NCBI GenBank assembly: GCA_007135645.1
Contig: SLIL01000158.1
Location: 1-38,484 of the forward strand
Direction: 5' to 3'
Length of the DNA: 38,484 nucleotides
From: Bacteroidales bacterium
Lineage (GTDB): Bacteria; Bacteroidota; Bacteroidia; Bacteroidales; UBA7960
Position 1 is the stretch's first letter, and every line of letters starts with the position of its first letter. Positions 25,912 to 33,233 of the stretch are shown here, one piece after another. The position numbers and the translations under genes are program-made. The notes beneath the pieces are model-generated. The model made no database searches, was not told the origin of the DNA, and worked only from the letters and a program-made list of their open reading frames with translations.

Positions 25912-26871
25912 TCAATTGCGGTACAACCAGCTCCAGTCGAAGTATCTGTGCGCGCCGTAGTAAGCCCATCTTTTGGCAACATCCCTTCCTGCTTCCACCT
26001 TAAGTCTTTGCATATCCACATCATCCTCGTAGCGGGTCATTCTGAACTGCCATGAACTGGCTCCTTCGGCCTCAACAGCCTGTGTAACGGTTTGCACCAG
26101 TTGTTGTGCCTCTTCATAACAATCCATATCAGGGGTGATCTGTCCAAGGTTTTCTTCAACCTTTATCAGATCTTTCCCTGCCCATGCAGCCCTTGCAGCA
26201 GCAAGATGCTGATTGCATTTGTCGTTGGCATAAAGCTGGTAAATATCAGCAGTAAGATTCATGGCCATATGGAAGCACTCCCTGCTCACATCAGGAACCG
26301 ACATCAGTAAAAAGAGCGCTTCACCAAACTGCTTCTGGTTGGCAAGGGCCTGCGAGCCTGTAATGATCACATCGCACTGGGAATTGTAATATTCCACAAT
26401 ACGCTCTTTGCCCCGCTCCACAAAACCCCTGAACTGGCCATGCCGTGGGTTTACATTTCGCAGTGCCTGGGAATAGGCCCGCTCCTCGGTATTGCCCACC
26501 CCTCTCAGTTCTATGCTGGTCTGGCTGAAAATATTCTGACTGACAACATCCACAATATAAAGACTAAGCTCAACGGTGAGCGCAACCTGCGGAGGTGCAG
26601 TGGGTGTAACATCGTGTGTAATGATCGATACCATGGGCACCATGGCAAACTGTGCCTGCCCTTCGATAGCTCCCAGTCCATTCTGGGTTGCAATCTGCAT
26701 CATTCTGTTTTGAAGCATATTTTGTGTCCCGGCAGGCAAGCCCGCTTCATCAGGAACAATAGCTGCAATACCGATACGACCAAGGTCATCGGTGCGGCCC
26801 AGGTTGCTCTGTGCAACCAGGCTTGTAGCTGCAAACAGGATGATTACAATGATTCCGGTTATTTTCTTCAT
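25912..26871 (-). CDS. Exported CsgG-like protein of unknown function
   Basis: The 319-residue protein has a signal peptide (residues 1-21, cut after VAQ). Residues 32-85 (RIGIAAIVPDEAG, then MLQNRMMQIATQNGLGAI) look like the strand-helix start of the CsgG/TolB-N/FlgO type of periplasmic domain. A beta strand region with VALTVELSLYIVDVVS comes next, then GVGNTEERAYSQALRN at 124-139, similar to the Gly-x-Gly/Ala motif of LPP20 proteins. The C-terminal half is helical (MNLTADIYQLYANDKCNQHL), TPR-like. The similarity to CsgG is at pattern level only. The gene lies 24 bases after the DUF6175 gene and should be co-transcribed with it. Confidence 0.6.
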   Translation of the reverse strand: MKKITGIIVIILFAATSLVAQSNLGRTDDLGRIGIAAIVPDEAGLPAGTQNMLQNRMMQIATQNGLGAIEGQAQFAMVPMVSIITHDVTPTAPPQVALTVELSLYIVDVVSQNIFSQTSIELRGVGNTEERAYSQALRNVNPRHGQFRGFVERGKERIVEYYNSQCDVIITGSQALANQKQFGEALFLLMSVPDVSRECFHMAMNLTADIYQLYANDKCNQHLAAARAAWAGKDLIKVEENLGQITPDMDCYEEAQQLVQTVTQAVEAEGASSWQFRMTRYEDDVDMQRLKVEAGRDVAKRWAYYGAHRYFDWSWLYRN

Positions 26872-26895
26872 AAAATATGGTTTTGTAAAATTAGG

Positions 26896-27867
26896 TTATC
26901 TTTCTCCTACAATCAGCCAGGCTTCTCCCAGGCCTCTCATATAGATCTGCGAATCAATTCCCAGGTTTTGCCTCAGGTGTCTTCTGAGGTCACTCACAAA
27001 GCCCCTGGTATCCACTGCCCTTTCCCTGCCGCGGTTGTCTACCCTCATCATGGGAATACGCACCTGCTCAAGCCTCATCAGTGTATGGGAAGCATCAGCC
27101 AGGCTGAATCTTCCTTGCACAGTATTGTCAAAGAACCAATCTTCAATATGCTCAAGCAATTCTTTTTCTTCTCCATCAAAGTCAAAATAAGTTTCCAGGT
27201 CACCGTCATACCAGTTGTCCCAAACCCTTACCATTACATTCACTTCACGGCCATTCTCAAACATATCTTCAAAATGTCTCATGAGTCCGGCATTGAAACC
27301 GTCCATGTGGCTAAGCACTGCTTCTTCAAGCAGAAGCTCGGGAGTAGCAGATGAAGAAGGTGCTCCGGAGCCGGCTGCACCGGCCACTTGTTTTGAGGTA
27401 TAAGCGTCCAGACCGCGAAGGTTAAAGGTTATATACCTGTGTGGCCCCTGCCTTCTGATATCAAAACTAAGATCGAGAATTATATCAGCACCTGCAGTTC
27501 TTTTTAGAACATCAATGGGGGTTTCGGCAACCTGTGAGCCGGAGGAGGAAGAGGCCAGCATAGCTATTTCTGCTGCTTCACGCTGCATATTACGCAGTTC
27601 CATTTCCAGGTCTTTCAAAGGAAAGCCCCTGTTAGCCATAATTTCTCCCATTTTGGTGATGACCATACGAAGATCCGGGTCGTTTTGCATTGCTGCGGTA
27701 TAGTCAGGAAGGGTCTGGGTGCGTCCCATAGATTCAAATTCCATGCTGTACCCGTTGCTGATACAATACTGATCACTGGGTACTACCATGATGGTGGGAC
27801 GGCGTGCCTGAGAAAATACACTGAAACAGATTAAACTGATTAAAAGGATAATAAAAACTTTTTTCAT
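26896..27867 (-). CDS. DUF6175 family exported protein
   Basis: The 323-residue protein has a signal peptide (residues 1-20, cut after FSQ). The body begins RRPTIMVVPSDQYC, followed by MANRGFPLKDLEMEL, GADIILDLSFDI, ITFNLRGLDAYTSKQVAGA and near the end RVDNRGRERAVDTRG. I recognise this pattern as DUF6175, a Bacteroidota family of unknown function. The opening strand (PTIMVVPSD), the rGFPL helix and the GADIIL strand recall the CsgG/TolB-N fold, which is an inference. It is probably periplasmic or outer-membrane associated. It sits in the middle of the cluster, 55 bp after the 180-residue gene. Confidence 0.72.
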   Translation of the reverse strand: MKKVFIILLISLICFSVFSQARRPTIMVVPSDQYCISNGYSMEFESMGRTQTLPDYTAAMQNDPDLRMVITKMGEIMANRGFPLKDLEMELRNMQREAAEIAMLASSSSGSQVAETPIDVLKRTAGADIILDLSFDIRRQGPHRYITFNLRGLDAYTSKQVAGAAGSGAPSSSATPELLLEEAVLSHMDGFNAGLMRHFEDMFENGREVNVMVRVWDNWYDGDLETYFDFDGEEKELLEHIEDWFFDNTVQGRFSLADASHTLMRLEQVRIPMMRVDNRGRERAVDTRGFVSDLRRHLRQNLGIDSQIYMRGLGEAWLIVGER

Positions 27868-27922
27868 AGACCATTGATCTTTTTAGGTTTATAAATAAAT
27901 GATGGATGCTGCCTGGTAGAGG

Positions 27923-28465
27923 TTAAAACCCATGATCCAGGCGTCGTGCAATTCCGTCGGCCTCAAGCTGTCTGCGAAGGTTATCATACATTACCTGGGC
28001 ATAAATAGCTACCTTGTACCCCCTGGGCCGGCTCATCCTCAGCCTGTCCTGCCCGCTGGGCATGCCGTCGGTTGTAAGGTTGATAAAATTAATGTATTTG
28101 CCGCTGGCAGAAAAGAATTCATCAAAATAGTCAGCATGTTTTTCGCCTGCATTGGGATCGCGCAAAATGGCTGGAGTGGCCGCTGCACCATGACCGGCGG
28201 GTATTCCCCTGAAGATCACCGATGCCACGGCATTCATTTTTGCCTGAATGATGGCATCCTCCACGCGGCGACCATAACCCCATACTTTCATAGTTTTGGT
28301 ACCGTCACTTCCTACGCCGGTTATTTCAACTTCATAGTTATAGCTACTACTGTAATGAGCTCTCCTGTCGCTTCTTGAGTGCCTTGCCTGTGAGCAGGCA
28401 ATTTCTGAAAAAGCAAACATTATTAGCATGAACAATAAAATTCGAGGTGAGACTTTCATAAACAT
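27923..28465 (-). CDS. Exported LPP20/FlgT-N-like small protein
   Basis: The 180-residue protein has a hydrophobic signal peptide ending near IACSQ; the residue at -3 to the Cys is Glu, so I do not call it a lipoprotein. Two Met codons (28465, 28459) are possible starts. The core is GYGRRVEDAIIQAKMNAV at residues 63-80, then SVIFRGIPAGHG, a clear match to the Gly-x-Gly/Ala helix of the LPP20/FlgT-N group, and at the end RGYKVAIYAQVMYDNLRRQLE. A role in the same envelope assembly as its neighbours is likely; the biochemical function is unknown. The second MITE-like copy lies just upstream. Confidence 0.62.
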   Translation of the reverse strand: MFMKVSPRILLFMLIMFAFSEIACSQARHSRSDRRAHYSSSYNYEVEITGVGSDGTKTMKVWGYGRRVEDAIIQAKMNAVASVIFRGIPAGHGAAATPAILRDPNAGEKHADYFDEFFSASGKYINFINLTTDGMPSGQDRLRMSRPRGYKVAIYAQVMYDNLRRQLEADGIARRLDHGF

Positions 28466-28490
28466 TGGTTTTTTTAGTTAATATTTGAAT

Positions 28491-28608
28491 CGCTTCAGAA
28501 AAGTATAATACCCTCATTCCCCCAGAAAGGGGAGCTCGCAAAATAATTGAATTTGCACGAGCTGGTAAAAGGTGTTTTTTATTAACATAAAAAATACTTT
28601 TCGGAGTG
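28491..28608. mobile_element. MITE-like repeat, copy B
   Basis: This ~118-bp element has the same layout as copy A: left end CTTCAGAAAAGTAT, GC hairpin CCCCCAGAAAGGGG (28519-28532), GGGGAGCTCGCAA, and right end TTAACATAAAAAATACTTTT then CGGAGTG. The outer ends are imperfect inverted repeats sharing AAAAGTAT. It lies between the 28465 and 28652 genes. Confidence 0.68.
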
Positions 28609-28651
28609 ACTTATTTTTTCTTTCTGTATAGTTTAGAATTAAATGGTTTTT

Positions 28652-30292
28652 TCAAAACATAAATTTGGTGCCCACCATTATTGAACTTCCGGTACGGCCT
28701 GTAAAGATGTCGTCCCATGGGCGCGGAGCGAAATTAGCTCCTTCGCTTTCGGCATCTGTAACAAAAACATAATTCCCAATACCCATGATCAACTGGAAGT
28801 TATGGGTCAGATTCATTGCCAGATTAACTCCTGGTTTCACATAGTAAGCTCTTATGGCATTATCTTCGGAAAAGTCATCGTTGGAAGCACTTTCCAGGCC
28901 AAACCCCGCATAGGGCCGCAACTCCATATTACGGGTAAGCTGCATCCCTTTGGCAAGCCCACCGGAAACACTGAGTAAAGTAAAGTTTTTATCGGAAACA
29001 AACCTGTTATATCCACTGCCAACGCCCAGATCAACATACACAAACAACGCCCTGATGCCGGTAAGCCTTCCTGTGCGGTAATCAAGCCTTGAGTAGAAGC
29101 CTTCCAGCCCGCCAACTTCACCTCCCAGGGTAATCTCAAACCCCATGTCGTTGCGTTGCACAATGGTATATCCCTGCTCCAGCCTTCGCCCTGCAACCTG
29201 GTAGAACTGCGAAGTACCCATATCGCCGTATGCTTCATGGCGGTTATCGTGAATCCTGGAGCTACGTCCTGCCCTTATCACACCTCTTCTCACTGGCTCA
29301 ACAGTATTGGTCCGCCGGTTGTAAACATGCTCATAAACAAAGAAGCGATAGTCCGTTCTTAATCCTTCCTTTAGTCCAATTTTAGCCCTGGGCGGTCTGC
29401 GTTCATAGAGTGGAGTTACCACTTTAAATGCTTCTACCCTTCTCTCCAGCTCAAAGATCACATCCTCATAAGCTTTCTGAACCAGCTCCTGCAAAAGCTG
29501 ATCTTCTGATTTGGTGCCTAAGCGGCGTGTCTGGGTGCTGTTTACTGTAGAGGGCAGCACCAGGGATACATTAGCCACGTGCTCCAGGGGAAACTCCATA
29601 GAATCAAAGGCTTCCCGTTTCTGCCGTTTCACTTCCGGGCTGTCGTCTTCATAGATCCAAGTTTCATACAAGGCATAGCGCACCTCATCATTAAAATCTA
29701 CCCGGTACAGGTGGGCTGACATTTGGGCTGTCCATCCGCGTAGGGTGCTTGCGTTCTCGGTTTCACTCATGTTTCTGATATTGCGCAGATCAATAATCAG
29801 CACAAAACTTTTATTTACCAGTTCATTGCCCATATCCTGCAGAGCCGCATCACCCCTGCTGGTGGAAGAGGCAGCAAAATAATCGGCATCTGTGGCTGCA
29901 AACCGCCCTCTCTGGTGCACAAGCTCCATGTCCATGGTCCCGTCAGCCTGGCGGTTGTACCATTTTGCAATCACCTTTCTGCCAACATCCAGTTTCTTCA
30001 GATCATTCAGGAAAGCATCCTCCACATCGGCGGGCATCCTGAGGTTATCCCTGGAGAAACCCGGCCGTAAAAAGAGGGTCTCCAGGTTATGATTGTCAAA
30101 TTTATCAGAGAATTCAATTTGGGAGATCTTTTCCCGGGTTCGCGACCAGTGATTCGCACCGGGATAGTCCACAAAGAAAACAGTTACCGAATTACGGGTA
30201 TAAGATTCAGGCAGTACCGATGAAAAAAGCTTTTGGGAGAAGGTCGGATAACATAACAATACAATAATGATGAAAAGTTTAAAATTCTTCAT
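28652..30292 (-). CDS. Exported protein with C-terminal outer-membrane beta barrel
   Basis: The 546-residue protein has a signal peptide (residues 1-20, cut after FSQ). The N-terminal ~300 residues form a soluble domain (NSVTVFFVDYP, RMPADVEDAFLNDLKKLDVG, TDADYFAASSTSRGDAALQD, NKSFVLIIDLRNI). From about residue 330 the sequence becomes a series of amphipathic strands (YTIVQRNDMGFEITLGGEVG, LFVYVDLGVGSGYN, ELRPYAGFGLES, VNLAMNLTHNFQLIMGIGNY) ending in a terminal Phe (VGTKFMF), the outer-membrane insertion signal. It is the first gene of the cluster, with an exact -7 box about 105 bases upstream. It probably gives the cluster its outer-membrane anchor or pore. I know no named family. Confidence 0.65.
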   Translation of the reverse strand: MKNFKLFIIIVLLCYPTFSQKLFSSVLPESYTRNSVTVFFVDYPGANHWSRTREKISQIEFSDKFDNHNLETLFLRPGFSRDNLRMPADVEDAFLNDLKKLDVGRKVIAKWYNRQADGTMDMELVHQRGRFAATDADYFAASSTSRGDAALQDMGNELVNKSFVLIIDLRNIRNMSETENASTLRGWTAQMSAHLYRVDFNDEVRYALYETWIYEDDSPEVKRQKREAFDSMEFPLEHVANVSLVLPSTVNSTQTRRLGTKSEDQLLQELVQKAYEDVIFELERRVEAFKVVTPLYERRPPRAKIGLKEGLRTDYRFFVYEHVYNRRTNTVEPVRRGVIRAGRSSRIHDNRHEAYGDMGTSQFYQVAGRRLEQGYTIVQRNDMGFEITLGGEVGGLEGFYSRLDYRTGRLTGIRALFVYVDLGVGSGYNRFVSDKNFTLLSVSGGLAKGMQLTRNMELRPYAGFGLESASNDDFSEDNAIRAYYVKPGVNLAMNLTHNFQLIMGIGNYVFVTDAESEGANFAPRPWDDIFTGRTGSSIMVGTKFMF

Positions 30293-30396
30293 AATTAGTC
30301 CTTTTGTTTTGGTAGTTGAAGCAGTAAAATTAACAAACTCATCATATATAAGCTGGATGTTTATCTAAATAAACACTCCATTTACAGATGACCGAA

Positions 30397-30404
30397 CAAA
30401 TATA
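30397..30404 (-). promoter_or_regulatory. -7 promoter box for the exported cluster
   Basis: The minus strand reads TATATTTG, an exact TAnnTTTG match, 105 bases before the ATG at 30292. A TTTC/CTG stretch stands at the -33 distance, without a clean TTTG. Confidence 0.4.
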
Positions 30405-30533
30405 TAAAAAAACGTTAACGAAACAGCCCCAAATCTGATTTTTTTTGTCATTTTTCAATAATTTTTTTTCAAAATTAACCAGACGTGACCGATAAATTTG
30501 CTGGGATTTAGCATAATTGCTTCTTTAGGGTCT

Positions 30534-30561
30534 GTTTTGAAAATCTGTGATATTTCAAAAC
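30534..30561. promoter_or_regulatory. 9-bp inverted repeat, possible operator
   Basis: The arms GTTTTGAAA (30534-30542) and TTTCAAAAC (30553-30561) match perfectly around a 10-base spacer, so their centres are about two helical turns apart. The location between two divergent promoters suits a regulator site. No regulator gene is nearby. Confidence 0.4.
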
Positions 30562-30665
30562 ACTGGCAGGAAAATTGTAAAGTAAGGCATGAGAATAAAA
30601 TGAGCTATTTCAGAACAATAACTCTGACCTGCAGCAACAAACCAACAATAAGAATAAAAAAAACG

Positions 30666-30673
30666 TAATTTTG
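30666..30673 (+). promoter_or_regulatory. -7 promoter box for the 30796 gene
   Basis: TAATTTTG is an exact match to TAnnTTTG, 122 bases before the ATG at 30796. No -33 TTTG is seen. It would give a 5' leader of about 115 bases containing the tandem 16-bp repeat. Confidence 0.35.
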
Positions 30674-30681
30674 TTTTTCTT

Positions 30682-30713
30682 TAAAAGTAAGCATCCATAA
30701 AAGTAAGCATCCA
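30682..30713 (+). repeat. Exact tandem duplication of 16 bp
   Basis: TAAAAGTAAGCATCCA occurs twice head to tail without mismatch. It lies in the presumed leader of the 30796 gene. It may be a recent slippage product, a pair of protein sites or an assembly artefact. Confidence 0.8.
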
Positions 30714-30795
30714 AAAGACAAAGAATACTTTCATAGGATAACCGAATAATATACAGACAACCATTTAAAATGCGCAAATCTTAAAAAAACAAGAC

Positions 30796-31275
30796 ATGAA
30801 GAAAAAATCTTTTTTATCAGTATTGATGATGCTATTGATAGTGTCAGCCGGAATAGCCCAGGATTCAAGAGCTTTGCGTGCCGCAAGAATGAGCTTTAAC
30901 TCCGCTGAAAGGAACTACAGCAGAGGCAATTACCAGGAAGCAGCCCGTGAGTATGAGATCGTTATTAATACCATACCAGCCAATACAGACTCCAGAAGGC
31001 ACCTGGAAATGCGTCTTGAAAGCCTGATAGCCATGGTGGACATCCATTTTTACCGTTTTATCAATATTTCTAATGCCTGCCAGTACATGCATATGTATTT
31101 TGAGAACATGAACACAATCCGCAACAGTGGTACCTTACGCGCCTCTTCCCTCAGAGATTTCCAGAGAAAAGAACAGGAGTTCAGATCGGAACATGCTACC
31201 AAGTGCGACAGTTATCAAAACATCCATAGAGACATGGAGGAGTTCAGAAAGCGGTTTGAAGAGGAATTTGAATAA
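30796..31275 (+). CDS. Exported TPR-like protein
   Basis: The 159-residue protein has a signal peptide (residues 1-22, cut after GIAQ). Residues 27-60 (ALRAARMSFNSAERNYSRGN, then YQEAAREYEIVIN) look like one TPR pair, and the rest is predicted helical (LRASSLRDFQRKEQEFRSEH, then a charged end REFRKRFEEEFE-like). TPR modules bind peptides or proteins, so it may be a periplasmic adaptor. It is divergent from the exported cluster and may share control signals with it. It is followed 50 bases later by nadE. Confidence 0.7.
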   Translation: MKKKSFLSVLMMLLIVSAGIAQDSRALRAARMSFNSAERNYSRGNYQEAAREYEIVINTIPANTDSRRHLEMRLESLIAMVDIHFYRFINISNACQYMHMYFENMNTIRNSGTLRASSLRDFQRKEQEFRSEHATKCDSYQNIHRDMEEFRKRFEEEFE

Positions 31276-31325
31276 GCAAAATCGAGGTAACCAGCCAAAT
31301 ACATTTTTTAAAATACCCTGCGAAT

Positions 31326-32972
31326 ATGAAGATAGCACTGGCACAAAACAACTATCATATTGGAAATTTTGAATACAATACAGAAAAAATAATCAACAGA
31401 ATACAACGTGCAAAGGAGCAGGGTGCAGACCTGGTGGTCTTTTCAGAACTCAGTGTATGTGGCTATCCTTCGGGCGACTTTCTGGAGTTTACAGACTATA
31501 TCAACCAGTGTTATGCCTCACTGGACAAAATCAAAGCGCACTGCAGTGGCATTGCTGCCATTGTTGGTGCACCCGACCGTAATGTATCCCCAAAGGGGAA
31601 GCCCCTTTACAATGCAGCCTTCTTTCTTGAAAACCAGGAAATAAAGCAGGTATACCGAAAAGGGCTTTTACCCAATTACGACATCTTTGATGAGTACCGT
31701 TATTTTGAACCTGCTACGGAGTTCAGTATCCTGGAGTTTAAGGGAAAGAAGATTGCCCTTACCATTTGCGAAGACCTGTGGAACCTCAACGATAATCCGC
31801 TTTATACCGGTAACCCCATGGAAACTCTTGCCCGCCAGGGGGCCAGCCTGATGATCAACATTGCCGCATCGCCCTTTGCCTGGAATCATGGCAATGAACG
31901 GAAAAAGATGCTCAGCGAAAATTCAAGGACCTATCATCTGCCCATGATCTATGTAAACCAGGTAGGGGCGCAAACCGAGCTGGTCTTCGACGGGGGTTCA
32001 ATGGTTTTTAACCAAAACGGGCAAATTGTTGAGGAGATGAACTACTTCGAAGAAGATTTCCTGATCACCGATCTGGAGCTAATTGGAAGAAAAAGCGGAT
32101 ATACCCCTGCATACCAGGAAGAAAACCCTGACAAGATCCATGATATCTATGAAGCAGTAAAGCTGGGCATAAAAGACTATTTCAGCAAAATGGGATTCAG
32201 CAAAGCCATTCTTGGTTTGTCGGGGGGAATTGATTCAGCTGTAACCATGGCCATTGCAGCAGATGCACTGGGAGCTGAAAATGTACTGGGTGTTTTGATG
32301 CCATCTGCATTCAGCTCTGATCATTCGGTGAATGATGCCCGCGAACTTGCGGAAAACCTTAACTGCCCGTACAAGATCATTCCCATAAAAGAAACCACTG
32401 AACTATTTGAAAAGAGTCTCGCACCCTGGTTTAAGGGGCTGGAATTTGATGTGACAGAAGAAAACATACAGGCCCGTGCCCGCGCTGTTTATCTGATGGC
32501 GCTCTCCAATAAATTCGGTTATGTGTTGATGAATACTTCCAACAAAAGTGAGGCTGCCGTTGGATATGGAACCCTTTACGGAGACATGTGTGGCGGCCTT
32601 TCGGTACTGGGAGATGTGTATAAAACAGATGTGTTTGCGCTGGCCAGGTACATCAACAGAAATAAGGAAATAATCCCCGTAAATTCTATCCTTAAGCCGC
32701 CATCGGCAGAATTGAGACCCAACCAGAAAGACTCAGACTCATTACCCGAATATGATATCCTTGACAAAATTCTTTATCAATACATTGAGTTGAGAAAAGG
32801 AGCGAAAGAAATCATTGCCATGGGTTTTGACAGCGCACTCACCCAGCGAACCCTCAAGCTGGTGAATACCAGCGAATATAAACGACACCAGACGGCGCCG
32901 GTGATCCGGGTCAGCAGTAAAGCTTTTGGTATGGGCCGAAAAATGCCCATTGTTGCAAAGTATCCGGGTTGA
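31326..32972 (+). CDS. nadE: Glutamine-dependent NAD+ synthetase NadE
   Basis: This cytoplasmic enzyme makes the last step of NAD synthesis: deamido-NAD + ATP + ammonia to NAD, with ammonia from glutamine. The 548-residue protein has a nitrilase-like glutaminase domain with the catalytic triad Glu41 (FSELSVCGYP), Lys111 (YRKGLLPN) and Cys147 (LTICEDLW), and a C-terminal synthetase domain with the ATP loop LGLSGGIDSA near residue 296. Other signatures are NTSNKSEAAVGYGTLYGD, KPPSAELRPNQKDSDSLP and the end KRHQTAPVIRVSSKAFGMGR. It is the two-domain type of about 540-580 residues. In some flavobacteria nadE is close to gldB; here they are about 9 kb apart. Confidence 0.97.
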   Translation: MKIALAQNNYHIGNFEYNTEKIINRIQRAKEQGADLVVFSELSVCGYPSGDFLEFTDYINQCYASLDKIKAHCSGIAAIVGAPDRNVSPKGKPLYNAAFFLENQEIKQVYRKGLLPNYDIFDEYRYFEPATEFSILEFKGKKIALTICEDLWNLNDNPLYTGNPMETLARQGASLMINIAASPFAWNHGNERKKMLSENSRTYHLPMIYVNQVGAQTELVFDGGSMVFNQNGQIVEEMNYFEEDFLITDLELIGRKSGYTPAYQEENPDKIHDIYEAVKLGIKDYFSKMGFSKAILGLSGGIDSAVTMAIAADALGAENVLGVLMPSAFSSDHSVNDARELAENLNCPYKIIPIKETTELFEKSLAPWFKGLEFDVTEENIQARARAVYLMALSNKFGYVLMNTSNKSEAAVGYGTLYGDMCGGLSVLGDVYKTDVFALARYINRNKEIIPVNSILKPPSAELRPNQKDSDSLPEYDILDKILYQYIELRKGAKEIIAMGFDSALTQRTLKLVNTSEYKRHQTAPVIRVSSKAFGMGRKMPIVAKYPG

Positions 32973-33035
32973 AGCCGGAAGTCGAAGGTCGGGAGCCGAA
33001 AGCCTGAAGTTGAAACCCGGAAACTGGAAGTAATT
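32973..33035. repeat. Degenerate GAAG/GTCGG repeat after nadE
   Basis: The stretch after the nadE stop is built of imperfect GGAAGTCG-, GGAGCCG- and TGAAGTTG-like units. The arms CCGGGTT (32964-32970, end of nadE) and AACCCGG (33014-33020) are inverted copies with a 43-base gap. Such purine-rich intergenic repeats are common in Bacteroidota; no function is shown. Confidence 0.45.
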
Positions 33036-33127
33036 CCACACTGGATTCAAGTCACTGGCATACCTTTTAGTTCTCAGAATCCAAAAACACCCATACAAAT
33101 GAATTAATTGTCGACTAATACATAAAT

Positions 33128-33159
33128 TTTGCAAGCCAATTTATTTTTTGTTATTTTTG
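33128..33159 (+). promoter_or_regulatory. Bacteroidota-type promoter for the surface lipoprotein gene
   Basis: TTTG (33128-33131) and TATTTTTG (33152-33159, exact TAnnTTTG) are separated by 20 bases, close to the consensus spacing of about 19. The start of transcription would fall about 70 bases before the ATG at 33234. This is the best two-element promoter I see in the window. Confidence 0.55.
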
Positions 33160-33233
33160 CAAAATATTTTGAATACCGACCCCGGTTCAGGGTCAATATC
33201 TTAACTATTTTTTTTTAACCAAAACGTAATAAC

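Larger units (their letters stand above)
30293..30795. other. Divergent intergenic region upstream of the exported cluster
   Basis: This 503-base AT-rich gap holds a -7 box for the minus-strand cluster (30397-30404), T-rich tracts (30440-30475), a 9-bp dyad (30534-30561), a -7 box for the plus-strand gene (30666-30673) and a tandem 16-bp repeat (30682-30713). I see no gene or structural RNA. The many control-like signals suggest coordinated regulation of both sides. Confidence 0.55.

Noticed and set aside
27923-28465. Lipoprotein call for the 180-residue protein because of a Cys near the end of its signal peptide
   Set aside because: The residues before the Cys (EIA) put Glu at -3, unlike a lipobox; cleavage after the SQ next to it fits the neighbours' signal peptides.
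25746-28608. CRISPR array or insertion sequence explanation for the two repeats
   Set aside because: There are only two copies almost 2.7 kb apart, with no spacer periodicity, no cas gene and no transposase.
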